A stretch of DNA of 36,486 bases from Candidatus Omnitrophota bacterium (GCA_024277375.1 JAJRVD010000017.1:1-36486); one strand, 5' to 3'. Counted from the first letter of the stretch, positions 8,475-17,997 are shown. A program made the numbers and translations. Notes: generated by a model from the sequence alone, not told the origin.

Positions 8475-8477
8475 ATT

Positions 8478-8505
8478 GTAGGGGCGTATTGCAATACGCC
8501 CCTAC
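8478..8505. repeat. 28-bp GTAG-led palindrome (REP-like), copy 1
   Basis: GTAGGGGCGTATTG is followed directly by its perfect reverse complement CAATACGCCCCTAC. It shares the GTAGGGG/CCCCTAC ends with the core of the REPIN-like elements. It lies 4 bases after a stop codon and has no T-tract. Confidence 0.85.
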
Positions 8506-8526
8506 AAGCCAAAGTTGATATTTTAA

Positions 8527-8554
8527 TTGACAAAAACGTTTATAGTATTATACT
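8527..8554 (+). promoter_or_regulatory. sigma70-type promoter upstream of polA
   Basis: TTGACA (8527-8532), a 16-base spacer and TATACT (8549-8554) match the housekeeping consensus well. The predicted transcript has a leader of roughly 95 bases before the polA ATG. The stretch 8475-8657 otherwise holds only the 28-bp palindrome. Confidence 0.7.
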
Positions 8555-8657
8555 TAGAGGGTATACGGAAACTCTCCAAAATTGAATCCATTTTTTATTT
8601 CGAATATACCACCCTTAAATATTTGCAAATCCAATCTTCGTAAGATCCAACTGATAA

Positions 8658-11291
8658 ATGAACAAAAAAACTGAAAATTTTTACTTGATCGACGGCAACG
8701 CGCTATGTTATCGAAGCTATTATGCCATACGGGAACTTTCAAACTCCAGGGGGATGCCTACGAACGCTATCCTTGGATTTTTGAATATATTAAGAAAGCT
8801 TATTCGTGAATATGATCCTGATATGCTGGCGGTTGTTTTTGATACTCCCGCGCCTACAGAGCGGCACAAAAAATACGAGGCTTACAAGATCCATCGTAAG
8901 CCTATGCCGGATGACCTGATAGATCAAATGCCTAAGATAAAGGAAGTGGTCGATGCTTACAATATCCCAATGTATGAACTTGATGGATACGAGGCTGACG
9001 ACATAATAGCTACCCTTGCCGAATGTGCCTCGAGGAAGGGGATCAATGTAACGATAGTTACAAGCGATAAGGACGCGATGCAGCTTGTGGGTGGAAACAT
9101 CAAGGTTTTAAGTTCTTCGTTCGCGGGAGATAAGCTATATGGTGCTGATGATGTTAAAAAGAAATATGGTGTTGGACCCGAGCAGATGGTTGACATGATG
9201 GCGCTTATGGGGGATTCTAGCGATAATGTCCCCGGGGTTAATGGCGTTGGCATGGTTACCGCGGGAAAACTTGTCGCGAAATATGGAAGTGTTCAGGAGA
9301 TCTACAAAAATATAGAAGATATCGGTTCGGTGTCGCTAAAGAAAAAACTGATCGAAGGAAAAGAAATGGCGGAGCTTAGTCGTGAACTTATTCTTCTGAA
9401 TATGAATGTCCCGGTTAAATTTGACTTAGATGAAGTTTGCTTGAAAGAACCGGATACTGAAAGGTTGTCGGAATTATACAAAAAATTCGAATTCAATAAA
9501 TTGCTACGGGAGATAACCCCGAAAAAAGAGCAAAAAGAGGGCGTTTACACTGTTGAGAGAGATGAAACAAATGTTGAAAAAATACTAAGTTCGATCGTGA
9601 AGAAAAAACTGGTTTCACTTCGCGTTGTTTCTTCCTCCGATGGGGAGGAAATAAATGGGATTTCGTTCTCTATCAAGGAGGGGGAAGCGAGCTTTATTCC
9701 TTTTGAGAGAGCCAGAGACCAGATCAAAGAGCTTTTGGCTGACGCAACGGTAGTTAAGATAGGATATGACACAAAAAAAGATATACGGACGCTTTCTCTT
9801 CACAATATTGTGATGAAAGGCGAGATCTTTGACGTGATGATAGCGGACTACCTGATAGATCCGGCTCGTCCGAAATATGAGCTGGCCGACATCGCGATGA
9901 GACAGCTGGAATATAATCTTGAGGGAACGGGAGCTGCCGGCTGGGACGGTATTGGCCAGGGAACCATGGATTTTACGGGAGAGAATTCGTTTAAAGCCGA
10001 ATGTGAACAAAGCGATATTACGCTACGGCTTTTTAATTCGATGTCGCCTATACTTAAAACAAAGAAGCTTGATGGTCTTTTTTATGACGTAGAAATGCCG
10101 CTGGTTCGCGTTTTGGCTGATATGGAGGATGAAGGAGTAGGAGTTGATGTAGTCACACTCCGGAAGATGTCACGGGAGATAGAGGAAAGACTGAAAGAAG
10201 CTACAAAAGTGATCTATACTTTGGCTGGGGAGGAATTTAATATAAATTCCCCCAAACAACTTCAGGGCATTCTTTTTGATAAGATGAACATGCCGATCTT
10301 GAAGAAGACAAAGACCGGGCCCTCAACCGATGAATCGGTCTTGCGTAGACTTGCCGTAAAGAATGAATTGCCGCGCGAGATCTTGACATATCGCGCCATG
10401 AACAAATTGAAGACCGGATATTACGATTCGATTCTCACGCTTGTGGATCCCTCGACCAAAAAAGTACATGCTAATTTCAATCAGGCTGTTACGGCCACGG
10501 GAAGGCTTTCTTCCAGCGAGCCGAATTTGCAAAATATTCCGATAAAAACGCCCATGGGCAAAGAGATCCGGCGTGTTTTCGTCCCTTCGAAAAAAGATGA
10601 TCTTTTGCTGGCAGCCGATTATTCTCAGGTGGAGCTAAGGATACTCGCGCATCTTGCCGCTGACAAAACGCTGATCGAAGCGTTCAAAAAAGAAGAAGAT
10701 ATCCATTGTCTTACGGCGTCTTTGATGTTTGATTGTGACCTTTCCGCGGTAACGGAAGAAATGAGAAGTAACGCCAAGACGGTTAATTTCGGAATAATTT
10801 ATGGGATGAGTTCTTTTGGATTGGCTAAGGAGCTTGGGGTGCGAGTTGAAGAAGCGCAACGATTTATAGACGCTTATTTTGAGAGGTATGACGGAGTAAA
10901 AGTTTTCATCTCTGAGACGATCGAAAAAGCGAAAAAGGATGGATTTGTAACTACATTGCTTAATAGAAGACGTTATGTTCCTGAGCTAAAGAGCAAAAAT
11001 GAGAGGGTGCGGGGGTTTGCCGAGAGAGTGGCGGTCAATACGCCCGTTCAAGGCACCGCGGCGGATCTTATAAAGCTAGCAATGATAGATGCTCATGAAA
11101 AGTTTAGAAACACCGATGTGAAAATGATCATTCAAGTACACGACGAACTGGTTTTCACTGTTCCTAAAAATTCATTAAAGAAGACAGTGAAAGACGTGAG
11201 GGGAATTATGGAAGGTGTTATAAAGCTGAAGGTGCCGCTTAAGGTAGATATAGCGTGCGGTAATAATTGGCTGAACATGGAGGAAGTATGA
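8658..11291 (+). CDS. polA: DNA polymerase I
   Basis: The 877 residues have the three-part PolA layout. The 5'-3' exonuclease/FEN domain (about 1-290) shows YLIDGNALCYRSYYA, VFDTPAPTERH, ELDGYEADDIIATLA and GDSSDNVPGVNGVG. The middle domain (about 300-490) has the 3'-5' exonuclease fold, but the first metal motif (normally DTET) is replaced by VSLRVVSSS, so proofreading is probably lost. The polymerase domain has motif A DYSQVELRILAHLA, motif B RSNAKTVNFGIIYGMSSFGLA and motif C QVHDELVF. It overlaps coaE by an ATGA junction and has its own upstream promoter. Confidence 0.97.
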   Translation: MNKKTENFYLIDGNALCYRSYYAIRELSNSRGMPTNAILGFLNILRKLIREYDPDMLAVVFDTPAPTERHKKYEAYKIHRKPMPDDLIDQMPKIKEVVDAYNIPMYELDGYEADDIIATLAECASRKGINVTIVTSDKDAMQLVGGNIKVLSSSFAGDKLYGADDVKKKYGVGPEQMVDMMALMGDSSDNVPGVNGVGMVTAGKLVAKYGSVQEIYKNIEDIGSVSLKKKLIEGKEMAELSRELILLNMNVPVKFDLDEVCLKEPDTERLSELYKKFEFNKLLREITPKKEQKEGVYTVERDETNVEKILSSIVKKKLVSLRVVSSSDGEEINGISFSIKEGEASFIPFERARDQIKELLADATVVKIGYDTKKDIRTLSLHNIVMKGEIFDVMIADYLIDPARPKYELADIAMRQLEYNLEGTGAAGWDGIGQGTMDFTGENSFKAECEQSDITLRLFNSMSPILKTKKLDGLFYDVEMPLVRVLADMEDEGVGVDVVTLRKMSREIEERLKEATKVIYTLAGEEFNINSPKQLQGILFDKMNMPILKKTKTGPSTDESVLRRLAVKNELPREILTYRAMNKLKTGYYDSILTLVDPSTKKVHANFNQAVTATGRLSSSEPNLQNIPIKTPMGKEIRRVFVPSKKDDLLLAADYSQVELRILAHLAADKTLIEAFKKEEDIHCLTASLMFDCDLSAVTEEMRSNAKTVNFGIIYGMSSFGLAKELGVRVEEAQRFIDAYFERYDGVKVFISETIEKAKKDGFVTTLLNRRRYVPELKSKNERVRGFAERVAVNTPVQGTAADLIKLAMIDAHEKFRNTDVKMIIQVHDELVFTVPKNSLKKTVKDVRGIMEGVIKLKVPLKVDIACGNNWLNMEEV

Positions 11292-11884
11292 TCATCGGTG
11301 TTACCGGCGGGCTTGCTTCCGGGAAGACTACCGTAACGGATATGTTTGTCGCCAAGGGCGCGCTAAAAATAGACGCCGATGAGATCGCGCATGATCTCTT
11401 GAGAAAAAATGAAAAGATCCGTCGGGAAGTTCTGGATACCTTCGGGGATGAGATCCTCTCTGGCGGACAAATCGACCGCGGAAAATTGGCGAAAGAGACA
11501 TTTTCGGACAAAAATAATCTTAAAAAGCTTTGCGGTATAATGCACCCCGAAATTATACGGATCATTAAAGAGAGGGTTGGAGCTGCCGCCAAGAGCGTTG
11601 TCATCATTGACGCTCCACTTTTAGTAGAGGTGGGGTTGCATGAGTTTGTTGATATGGTAATTGTTGTTACTGCTAATCGCCAGACGCAGTTAAAAAGGGC
11701 GATCGAACGCGGAATTTCAAAAGAGGAAGGGATAAGTATTATGGACAACCAGCTTCCTTTGGCCGAAAAAGCAAAGATCGCCGATTATGTTATAGATAAC
11801 GAAACTGATATGGAAGAAACAAAAGAAGGAGTAGAGAGGATATGGCAAAAAATACAAAAAGAGAAACCGTCAGAAAAGAACTAG
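11288..11884 (+). CDS. coaE: dephospho-CoA kinase
   Basis: CoaE phosphorylates the ribose 3'-OH of dephospho-CoA, the last step of CoA synthesis. I start it at ATG 11288, which overlaps the polA stop (ATGA) and follows GAGGAAG; the track start at 11267 adds seven residues from polA sequence. The 198 residues show the P-loop GGLASGKTT near the N-terminus, [10 protein letters not shown], the HPEI substrate motif and DAPLLVE. It overlaps the start of rho by 43 bases, so translation of the two is probably coupled. Confidence 0.95.
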   Translation: MIIGVTGGLASGKTTVTDMFVAKGALKIDADEIAHDLLRKNEKIRREVLDTFGDEILSGGQIDRGKLAKETFSDKNNLKKLCGIMHPEIIRIIKERVGAAAKSVVIIDAPLLVEVGLHEFVDMVIVVTANRQTQLKRAIERGISKEEGISIMDNQLPLAEKAKIADYVIDNETDMEETKEGVERIWQKIQKEKPSEKN

Positions 11885-13131
11885 ACATTGTAAAACTTAA
11901 GAACATGAAGATCGCCGAGTTGTTGGAGCTTGGAAAAAAACTGAAGATCGAAGGGATCAGTGGGATGAAGAAACATGATCTTATCTTCAGTGTGCTTCAG
12001 GCCAAGATCGAGAAAAATGGGTGTGCCTATGGAGAAGGTGTTCTTGAGGTCCTTGAAGACGGATTTGGTTTCCTCAGGAGCCCGGACTACAGTTATCTCC
12101 CGTGTCCGGATGATATTTATGTCTCCCCCTCCCAGATCAGAAGGTTTAATTTAAAAACAGGAGACACTGTAAGTGGACAGGTACGTCCTCCGAAGGAAGG
12201 GGAAAGATATTTCGCGCTTTTAAAGGTGGAGGCGGTTAATTGTGAGAATCCTGAAGTGACTAAAAATAAAACACTTTTTTCAAATCTTACGGCGCTGTAC
12301 CCTGATGAAAGGTTCAATCTGGGTGGGGATCCGGACGATGTATCAATGCGCATAATGGATCTGTTGACCCCGATAGGGAAAGGTCAGAGAGGTATGATAG
12401 TTGCTCCGCCTTATAGCGGGAAGACTGTCTTTCTTCAGAAAATAGCCAATAGTATTACCACGAGCCATCCGGAAGTAAAGGTTATTATACTTCTGATAGA
12501 TGAGAGACCGGAAGAAGTTACTGATATGAAGCGGTCGGTAAATGCCGAAGTTGTTAGTTCTACTTTTGACGAGCAGGCGACACGACATACTCAGGTTGCC
12601 GAAATGGTTATAGCTAAAGCGAAACGACTTGTAGAGCATAGATATGACGTTGTTATTCTTTTGGATTCAATAACCCGGCTGGCAAGAGCATATAATACTG
12701 TTGTGCCTCATTCGGGTAAGATACTTTCCGGTGGAGTAGACGCGAACGCGCTTCACAAGCCTAAGAGGTTTTTTGGTGCCGCGCGTAATGTTGAAGAGGG
12801 AGGAAGCCTTACGATCCTTGCTACAGCCCTTGTTGATACCGGTAGCCGTATGGACGAGGTTATATTTGAGGAGTTTAAAGGTACCGGCAACATGGAGATA
12901 CAGCTCGACCGGTCTCTTTTTCAGCGCAGAATATTTCCGGCTATTGATATTAAAAGGTCTAACACCAGAAAGGAAGATCTTTTGGTCGAAGCAGATGAGC
13001 TGAAGAAGATATGGCTTATGCGTAAGGTTTTAAGTGATCTTGATTCGGCAGAGGCTATGCAATTGTTGATAAGCAGGATAAAAAAGTCAAAAACGAACTC
13101 AGAATTTCTGCAGAATATGAATAAGGGGTGA
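11842..13131 (+). CDS. rho: transcription termination factor Rho
   Basis: Rho is a hexameric RNA-dependent ATPase that ends transcription. The 429 residues include a Rho N-terminal helical domain (about 17-55), the RNA-binding OB fold (about 62-135: [30 protein letters not shown]) and the RecA-like ATPase with P-loop APPYSGKT (188-195), [13 protein letters not shown] and [13 protein letters not shown]. The Q-loop/R-loop region continues through [20 protein letters not shown]. The start at 11842 lies inside coaE and has GAGAGG upstream; a later Met (codon 22) is possible. A strong intrinsic terminator follows at 13254. Confidence 0.96.
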   Translation: MAKNTKRETVRKELDIVKLKNMKIAELLELGKKLKIEGISGMKKHDLIFSVLQAKIEKNGCAYGEGVLEVLEDGFGFLRSPDYSYLPCPDDIYVSPSQIRRFNLKTGDTVSGQVRPPKEGERYFALLKVEAVNCENPEVTKNKTLFSNLTALYPDERFNLGGDPDDVSMRIMDLLTPIGKGQRGMIVAPPYSGKTVFLQKIANSITTSHPEVKVIILLIDERPEEVTDMKRSVNAEVVSSTFDEQATRHTQVAEMVIAKAKRLVEHRYDVVILLDSITRLARAYNTVVPHSGKILSGGVDANALHKPKRFFGAARNVEEGGSLTILATALVDTGSRMDEVIFEEFKGTGNMEIQLDRSLFQRRIFPAIDIKRSNTRKEDLLVEADELKKIWLMRKVLSDLDSAEAMQLLISRIKKSKTNSEFLQNMNKG

Positions 13132-13167
13132 GCTCGGGTATTTGAAAAAGTCCCCCACTCAAACATG

Positions 13168-13229
13168 CGGAGAAAGTGGGGACTGTTCCAAGCGGCGAAG
13201 CCGCGAGTGGACTGTCCCCACTTTCTCCG
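13168..13229. repeat. long hairpin, family Q copy 1
   Basis: Sixteen-base perfect arms, CGGAGAAAGTGGGGAC (13168-13183) and GTCCCCACTTTCTCCG (13214-13229), enclose a centre with its own small hairpin (CGGC-GAA-GCCG). The centre and the inner TGGGGAC arm bases match the hairpin after tilS (36202-36251), while the outer arm bases differ. No T-tract follows. Confidence 0.8.
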
Positions 13230-13253
13230 AATATCCTCGCTTGTATGTAGATG

Positions 13254-13278
13254 AAACGGGGTTTTGGCCCGTTTTTTT
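13254..13278 (+). terminator. intrinsic terminator after rho
   Basis: The stem AAACGGG/CCCGTTT with a 7-base loop is followed by an unbroken run of T (GTTTTTTT in all). It separates the polA-coaE-rho unit from the rpmE promoter just downstream. Confidence 0.8.
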
Positions 13279-13308
13279 GTATATATACAAGCTCCTCGCA
13301 CATTTTCC

Positions 13309-13336
13309 TTGCCATTATCAGGATTGTATGTATAAT
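13309..13336 (+). promoter_or_regulatory. sigma70-type promoter upstream of rpmE
   Basis: TTGCCA (13309-13314), a 16-base spacer and a perfect TATAAT (13331-13336) lie about 50 bases before the rpmE start codon and directly after the rho terminator. A short piece resembling the repeat core (GAGGTTCGATTTAT) follows the -10 box. Confidence 0.75.
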
Positions 13337-13388
13337 AGAGGTTCGATTTATAAGATATTTAGTTTCAGGTAGTTACAAGGAGGACACA

Positions 13389-13676
13389 GTGAAAGAAGGA
13401 ATACATCCAAAATATCAGGATTGTACGATTGTTTGCGTATGTGGAAATACTGTACATACAAAGGCTTGCAAAGAAAATATTCATGTGGAAATATGTTCCA
13501 AATGCCACCCGTATTACACCGGTAAGCAGAAGCTTGTTGACTCCGCGGGAAGGGTAGAACGTTTCCAGACTCGTTATGCAAAGAAAAAGAGCGAGTCGAA
13601 AAGTGAGCCTGTTCAAGAAGTAGAGAAGGAAAAGGAAGCACCTCAGGAAAAAACTGAGGATAAAGGTACAGAATAA
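13389..13676 (+). CDS. rpmE: 50S ribosomal protein bL31 (zinc-type)
   Basis: I choose GTG 13389, preceded by AAGGAGG, because bL31 begins at (M)[11 protein letters not shown]. The track start at 13251 adds 46 unsupported residues that read across the promoter. The 95-residue protein has the zinc cysteines in CVCGN and [13 protein letters not shown], so it is the zinc-bearing form. The last about 30 residues (after RYAKKK) form an acidic/basic low-complexity tail rich in E, K, Q and S, longer than in most bL31 proteins. Confidence 0.93.
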   Translation: MKEGIHPKYQDCTIVCVCGNTVHTKACKENIHVEICSKCHPYYTGKQKLVDSAGRVERFQTRYAKKKSESKSEPVQEVEKEKEAPQEKTEDKGTE

Positions 13677-13704
13677 GGGCCAAAAGCACGCTTTTTAATT
13701 TATG

Positions 13705-13757
13705 GATTCCCGTTTTCCTGGGAGTGATGGCATCATCGATACAGGAAAGCGGGAATC
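13705..13757. repeat. long nested hairpin between rpmE and prfA
   Basis: GATTCCCGTTTTCCTG (13705-13720) pairs with CAGGAAAGCGGGAATC (13742-13757), with one T-G wobble. The loop contains a second small palindrome (TGATG-G-CATCA). No T-run follows. It resembles the GGATTCCCGC...GCGGGAATC type of dispersed repeat found in many bacterial genomes. Confidence 0.75.
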
Positions 13758-13790
13758 TGTTTAATATGTTTAGCAGGATTATACGCGACA

Positions 13791-14864
13791 ATGTTTGAAA
13801 GACTTAAGCAAAAACAGCGGAAGTACATGGAGTTAGAGAAGGAGCTTTCGTCTCCGGAAGTAGTCTCCAATAGGGAGCAGTTTGCTCTGAAGTCCAAAGA
13901 ATACGCGGATCTCAGGGAAATCGTCGCGGAGTACACCAGGTACCGGGATCTGGAGGCTGAAAAAGAGTCCCTCGAGGAACTTATTGAGACGGAAGGCGAG
14001 AAGAGCGAATATTCTATGCTCGCGAAAAAAGAATTGGAAGAAATTCTTGAAGCGATAGACAAGAAAAGAGAAAAGCTTGAAGAATTACTGCTCGACGGAG
14101 AAGATGAGTCAAGCAACCGTAATGTTATAATGGAGGTAAGGGCCGGGACCGGTGGTCTGGAAGCGGCGCTTTTCGCGGCAGATCTTTATAAGATGTATAC
14201 AAAATACGTTGTCGAAAAAGGCTGGAAAACCTCTTTGATAAGTTTAAATGAATCCGAATTGGGCGGGATCAAGGAAGTTATCTTTTCTATCGAAGGACGA
14301 GGAGCATATAAATTCCTTAAGCTGGAAATGGGGACACATAGGGTGCAGCGTGTACCCGAGACGGAGGCAAGTGGAAGGATACATACATCCGCGGCTACAG
14401 TCGCTGTTTTGCCGGAAGCGGAAGATGTTGAGGTAAACATAAACCCGCAGGATCTGAAGATAGACACTTATAGATCAAGTGGCGCCGGTGGTCAGCATGT
14501 TAATGTTACGGATTCAGCGGTACGTATTACACATTTGCCGACGGGTGTTGTCGTCAGTTGCCAGGATGAGCGCAGCCAACACAAAAATAAGACAAAAGCC
14601 ATGCGTGTGATGAAGGCGCGTATCCTGGAGAAGCAAAAAGAAGATCAGCAAAAAGAAAGATCTGAGCAACGCAAGGAGCAGGTAGGAAGTGGTGACCGCT
14701 CGGAGAAAATACGAACATATAATTTTCCGGAGAATAGGGTTACGGACCACAGGATAAACTTGACAGTGTATAATCTGGCTAATATTCTGGAGGGCGATCT
14801 TAGCAGTTTTATAGAGGCTCTGCTCGCCGCGGATAGAAAGCTTAAGCTGGCGGGGAAACAATGA
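13791..14864 (+). CDS. prfA: peptide chain release factor 1 (RF1)
   Basis: RF1 reads UAA and UAG and triggers peptide release. The 357 residues show the N-terminal coiled-coil domain (about 1-105), the codon-recognition PxT motif as PET (189-191 in [15 protein letters not shown]), which marks RF1 rather than RF2, and the catalytic GGQ at 233-235 in [17 protein letters not shown]. The C-terminal part is typical. Its stop overlaps the prmC start (ATGA), matching the role of PrmC in methylating the GGQ glutamine. Confidence 0.97.
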   Translation: MFERLKQKQRKYMELEKELSSPEVVSNREQFALKSKEYADLREIVAEYTRYRDLEAEKESLEELIETEGEKSEYSMLAKKELEEILEAIDKKREKLEELLLDGEDESSNRNVIMEVRAGTGGLEAALFAADLYKMYTKYVVEKGWKTSLISLNESELGGIKEVIFSIEGRGAYKFLKLEMGTHRVQRVPETEASGRIHTSAATVAVLPEAEDVEVNINPQDLKIDTYRSSGAGGQHVNVTDSAVRITHLPTGVVVSCQDERSQHKNKTKAMRVMKARILEKQKEDQQKERSEQRKEQVGSGDRSEKIRTYNFPENRVTDHRINLTVYNLANILEGDLSSFIEALLAADRKLKLAGKQ

Positions 14865-15541
14865 CAGAATTTTTAGATCCTGTGCCCCCTCAGTACCGGG
14901 AAGGTAAAACGAATTTTATGGGGATGGAGATCGCGGTTGATCCCAGGGTCCTTATCCCACGTCCGGAGACCGAACTTTTAGTAGAAGTCGTTTTCAAATT
15001 GTGTCGCGAGAAAGCGTGGGACACTCCACTGATCCTTGATATTTGTACGGGAAGCGGCGCTGTATCTCTTGGGTTAACAAAGGTGATGGCTGATTGCGAG
15101 ATGATCGGATCGGATATATCCGAAGACGCTTTGGATGTAGCCAAGACAAATGTAGAGAACTTAGGTCAGAGAGATCGGGTGAGACTGGTCCGGTCTGATA
15201 TGTTTGAGGTTTTTCGGGATGAAGAGAAAAAGCTTTTTGACGCGATCGTTTCGAATCCACCGTATGTTTCAGAAGATGATTATCCGGATTTAGACGAGTG
15301 GGTAAAGGCGGAGCCGATGATAGCTCTTCATGGCGGTGTAGAGGGAATGGAATATCTGAACATTCTCGTGTCAGAAGGTAAAGAGCATCTTAAAGATGGT
15401 GGTTTTATAGCCCTCGAGGTGGGCTACGACCAATCAGAGAAAGTAAAAACGCTTTTTGAAAAATTTGGATTTGAAGACATTAAGGGCTTTCGAGATTTTA
15501 ACGGGTATGATCGTGTTATTGTAGGGTGGAAGCATGGATAA
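14861..15541 (+). CDS. prmC: release factor glutamine methyltransferase, short form
   Basis: PrmC methylates the GGQ glutamine of release factors using S-adenosylmethionine. The 226 residues include the [11 protein letters not shown] motif (32-42), the SAM-binding [14 protein letters not shown] loop and the NPPY active-site motif (132-135). The protein lacks about the first 70 residues of a standard PrmC, which form the N-terminal helical domain that helps hold the release factor. The start overlaps the prfA stop (ATGA) and no upstream extension is open in this frame, so the short form looks genuine. It overlaps murA by 8 bases. Confidence 0.92.
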   Translation: MTEFLDPVPPQYREGKTNFMGMEIAVDPRVLIPRPETELLVEVVFKLCREKAWDTPLILDICTGSGAVSLGLTKVMADCEMIGSDISEDALDVAKTNVENLGQRDRVRLVRSDMFEVFRDEEKKLFDAIVSNPPYVSEDDYPDLDEWVKAEPMIALHGGVEGMEYLNILVSEGKEHLKDGGFIALEVGYDQSEKVKTLFEKFGFEDIKGFRDFNGYDRVIVGWKHG

Positions 15542-16799
15542 ACTTCTGGTAGAAGGTGGTAGGGTTTTGTCGGGCACGGTGAGCATTAGTGGCGCTAAGA
15601 ATGCTTGTTTGCCGATATTAGCGGCAACCCTTTTGACCGAAGAGGAATGCACCGTTAACAATGTTCCTGATCTTAAGGATGTCGCGACAATGGTGGAGAT
15701 CTTATCCTCCTTGGGGCGGGATGCGGAGAAAGTTGACGGTGTGGTAAAAGTAGCTTCGGGATCCATATCGGATATAACCGCGTCATACGATCTTGTAAGC
15801 ACTATGCGCGCGTCAATAACGGTTTTAGGGCCCCTCTTGGCAAAGTACGGAGAGGCTAAAGTATCTTTCCCCGGTGGTTGTGTAATAGGTCCGAGACCTA
15901 TAGATCTGCATCTTAAAGGGCTTCGAGCGTTAGGGGCGGAGATACGCATAGAAAAAGGATATATCGTCGCTTCAGCTAGGAAGTTGAAGGGAACGAGGGT
16001 GTATCTCGGCGGGCATTTTGGCTCAAGTGTTCTGGCTACAGCGAATACACTTATGGCCGCGGTTTTGGCGGAAGGTGAGACCTTGATAGAAAACGCCGCT
16101 TGTGAACCTGAAGTTAAGGATCTGGCGGATTTTCTTATCTCGATGGGCGCTGATATTTCGGGAGAGGGAACTCCCACTATAAATGTGCGAGGAGTTAACG
16201 AATTGAAAGGTGCCACACATTCGGTTATTGCCGATAGGATCGAAGCGGGTACATACATGATCGGGGCTGTTATTACCGGAGGTAACATTTTCCTGGAAGG
16301 CGCGGTGCCGGAGCATAATGTTGCTTTGATAGATAAGCTCGGGGAGTGTGGAGGGATGGTTTCCGAGCGTGACGGAGGATTGGAAGTTACCGTTCATAGA
16401 GGAAGAAGACCCGCTACGGATGTTACGACACTTACTTATCCGGGGTTCCCGACGGATCTGCAGGCGCAAATGATGAGTTTGGGTGCTGTAAGCGAAGGGA
16501 TAAGTGTTATAACGGAAAAAATATACCCGGAAAGGTTTATACACATAAGTGAACTGAACCGTATGGGAGCGGATATAATTTTGGAAGGGCCGACAGCTAT
16601 TGTAAAGGGCGTAAAAAAACTTAGCGGTGCGCGGGTAATGGCGTCAGATCTAAGGGCATCAGCCGCTCTGGTTTTGGCGGGGCTTGTTGCTGATGGATGC
16701 ACGGAGATATCCAGGGTTTATCATCTGGATAGAGGATATGAAAATCTTGAACAAAAACTTTCTGCTGTAGGAGCGAAAGTGTGGAGAGAGAAAGAATAG
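15534..16799 (+). CDS. murA: UDP-N-acetylglucosamine 1-carboxyvinyltransferase
   Basis: MurA moves enolpyruvate from PEP to UDP-GlcNAc, the first committed step of peptidoglycan synthesis. The 421 residues are full length with the EPSP-synthase double fold. Key signs are SGAKNACLPILAA (19-32), the catalytic Cys116 in FPGGCVIGPRP (the residue attacked by fosfomycin), GTYMIGAVITGG and the closing DRGYENLEQKL. Its start lies within the prmC end, and rpsP follows after 12 bases with a GGAGGAG ribosome site. Confidence 0.97.
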   Translation: MDKLLVEGGRVLSGTVSISGAKNACLPILAATLLTEEECTVNNVPDLKDVATMVEILSSLGRDAEKVDGVVKVASGSISDITASYDLVSTMRASITVLGPLLAKYGEAKVSFPGGCVIGPRPIDLHLKGLRALGAEIRIEKGYIVASARKLKGTRVYLGGHFGSSVLATANTLMAAVLAEGETLIENAACEPEVKDLADFLISMGADISGEGTPTINVRGVNELKGATHSVIADRIEAGTYMIGAVITGGNIFLEGAVPEHNVALIDKLGECGGMVSERDGGLEVTVHRGRRPATDVTTLTYPGFPTDLQAQMMSLGAVSEGISVITEKIYPERFIHISELNRMGADIILEGPTAIVKGVKKLSGARVMASDLRASAALVLAGLVADGCTEISRVYHLDRGYENLEQKLSAVGAKVWREKE

Positions 16800-16811
16800 G
16801 AGGAGAGAAGA

Positions 16812-17051
16812 ATGTCAGTTGTATTGAGAATGAAACTGTTTGGTACGAAAAAGAAGCCCTTTTATCGGATATGCGCAATGACAAAGTCAAAAAAGCGAGA
16901 CGGTAAAGCACTGGAAGAGCTAGGTCATTACGATCCTAAGAAAGGTAAAGACTCTATTGCTCTGGACAGAGAAAGAGTGGAGTATTGGCTGAAGAACGGC
17001 GCAACGCCAAGCCCGACGGTAAAAGATATTCTTAAGAGGCTTGAGATATAG
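16812..17051 (+). CDS. rpsP: 30S ribosomal protein bS16
   Basis: The 79-residue protein has the bS16 pattern: VVLRMKLFGTKKKPFYRI, the basic SKKRDGKALEELGHYDPKK segment, DRERVEYWLKNGATPSPTV and a short C-terminus. A strong ribosome site (AGGAGGAG) lies about 7 bases ahead of the ATG. In most bacteria rpsP is followed by a KH-domain gene and/or rimM before trmD. Here trmD comes 26 bases later with neither between. Confidence 0.96.
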   Translation: MSVVLRMKLFGTKKKPFYRICAMTKSKKRDGKALEELGHYDPKKGKDSIALDRERVEYWLKNGATPSPTVKDILKRLEI

Positions 17052-17077
17052 TTTGTAAAGAAGTCGGAAGCGGAATT

Positions 17078-17764
17078 ATGAAGATTGATATCTTGACGCT
17101 TTTTCCGGATATGTTCAAAGGGGTCTTTGGCGAATCAATGGTCAAGATCGCCCGCGAAAAAGGTCTGGTGGAGGTGGGGTTCCATAATATTAGAGACTGG
17201 ACCCATGATCGCCATCGGAGTGCTGATGATAAGCCTTACGGGGGTGGTCCGGGGATGGTCATGAAGGTAGAGCCGGTGGACAGGGCGCTTAGTGAACTCA
17301 AAGAAAAAGCGCGAGGATCGAGTGACCCTGAAGTTATATTGCTTACACCGCAGGGGGATCCGTTTACGCAAAAGAGAGCTCAAGGTCTTTCAACTTGCGA
17401 ACATTTGATCTTTGTGTGTGGGCATTATGAGGGTTTTGATGAGAGGATCAGAAGCCTTGTGGATATGGAGATATCAATAGGCGATTACATTCTTACCTGT
17501 GGAGAAATACCGGCTATGGCTGTTTGTGACGCGATCATACGCCTTATCCCGGGAGTGTTAGGCTCGGAAGAATGCCTTCAGGAGGAATCTTTCCAGGATG
17601 GTTTTCTGGAATATCCTCAGTATACGCGACCGGCAGAATATAAGAATATGTATGTACCTGAAGTTCTTTTATGCGGTGACCCGAAAAAGATCAATGATTG
17701 GCGCAAAACTCAAGCACTTGAGAGAACTCAGGCAAGAAGACCTGATTTAGTAGATAATAAGTGA
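17078..17764 (+). CDS. trmD: tRNA (guanine-N1)-methyltransferase TrmD
   Basis: TrmD methylates G37 of tRNAs with a G36pG37 sequence, using S-adenosylmethionine in a trefoil-knot fold. The 228 residues carry DILTLFPDMF, PYGGGPGMVMKVEP, LLTPQGDPFTQKRA, CGHYEGFDERI and SIGDYILTCGEIPAMA, the knot and cofactor loops of the family; the usual TGGE is TCGE here. The C-terminus is near normal length. rimM is missing upstream. Repeat element C separates it from rplS. Confidence 0.96.
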   Translation: MKIDILTLFPDMFKGVFGESMVKIAREKGLVEVGFHNIRDWTHDRHRSADDKPYGGGPGMVMKVEPVDRALSELKEKARGSSDPEVILLTPQGDPFTQKRAQGLSTCEHLIFVCGHYEGFDERIRSLVDMEISIGDYILTCGEIPAMAVCDAIIRLIPGVLGSEECLQEESFQDGFLEYPQYTRPAEYKNMYVPEVLLCGDPKKINDWRKTQALERTQARRPDLVDNK

Positions 17765-17778
17765 GGTAGAAAGGATCC

Positions 17779-17964
17779 TGCAAAATGGAACTTTCGTCAT
17801 TCGGGCTGTGTCGTAATTCGTTTTGCGTATGGCGAATACAATGTATTGGCGGATGGCCGCATAAAATATATTGTAGGGGTTCGATTTATCGAACCCGATA
17901 TAAAGGGCTTGATGAATCAAGCCCCTACATTATGACAAGCTGATTGAAAAAATAGCGTTTTGCA
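17779..17964 (+). repeat. REPIN-like palindromic element, copy C (long form, internal duplication)
   Basis: The outer ends are TGCAAAA (17779-17785) and TTTTGCA (17958-17964). The left inner end is GGCTGTGTCGTAATTCG; the right inner end is imperfect (ATTATGACAAGC). A 24-25 base segment (GCGTATGGCGAATACAATG...) is tandemly duplicated at 17825-17848 and 17849-17873, making this the longest copy. The core double hairpin is intact. It ends 33 bases before the rplS ATG. Confidence 0.9.
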
Positions 17965-17997
17965 TGAGTCTAAGAGACAGGAAAGTAAGGAGGATAC

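Noticed and set aside
15434-16288. 284-residue minus-strand ORF opposite murA
   Set aside because: It is long only because of the codon bias of murA; there is no ribosome site or family motif.
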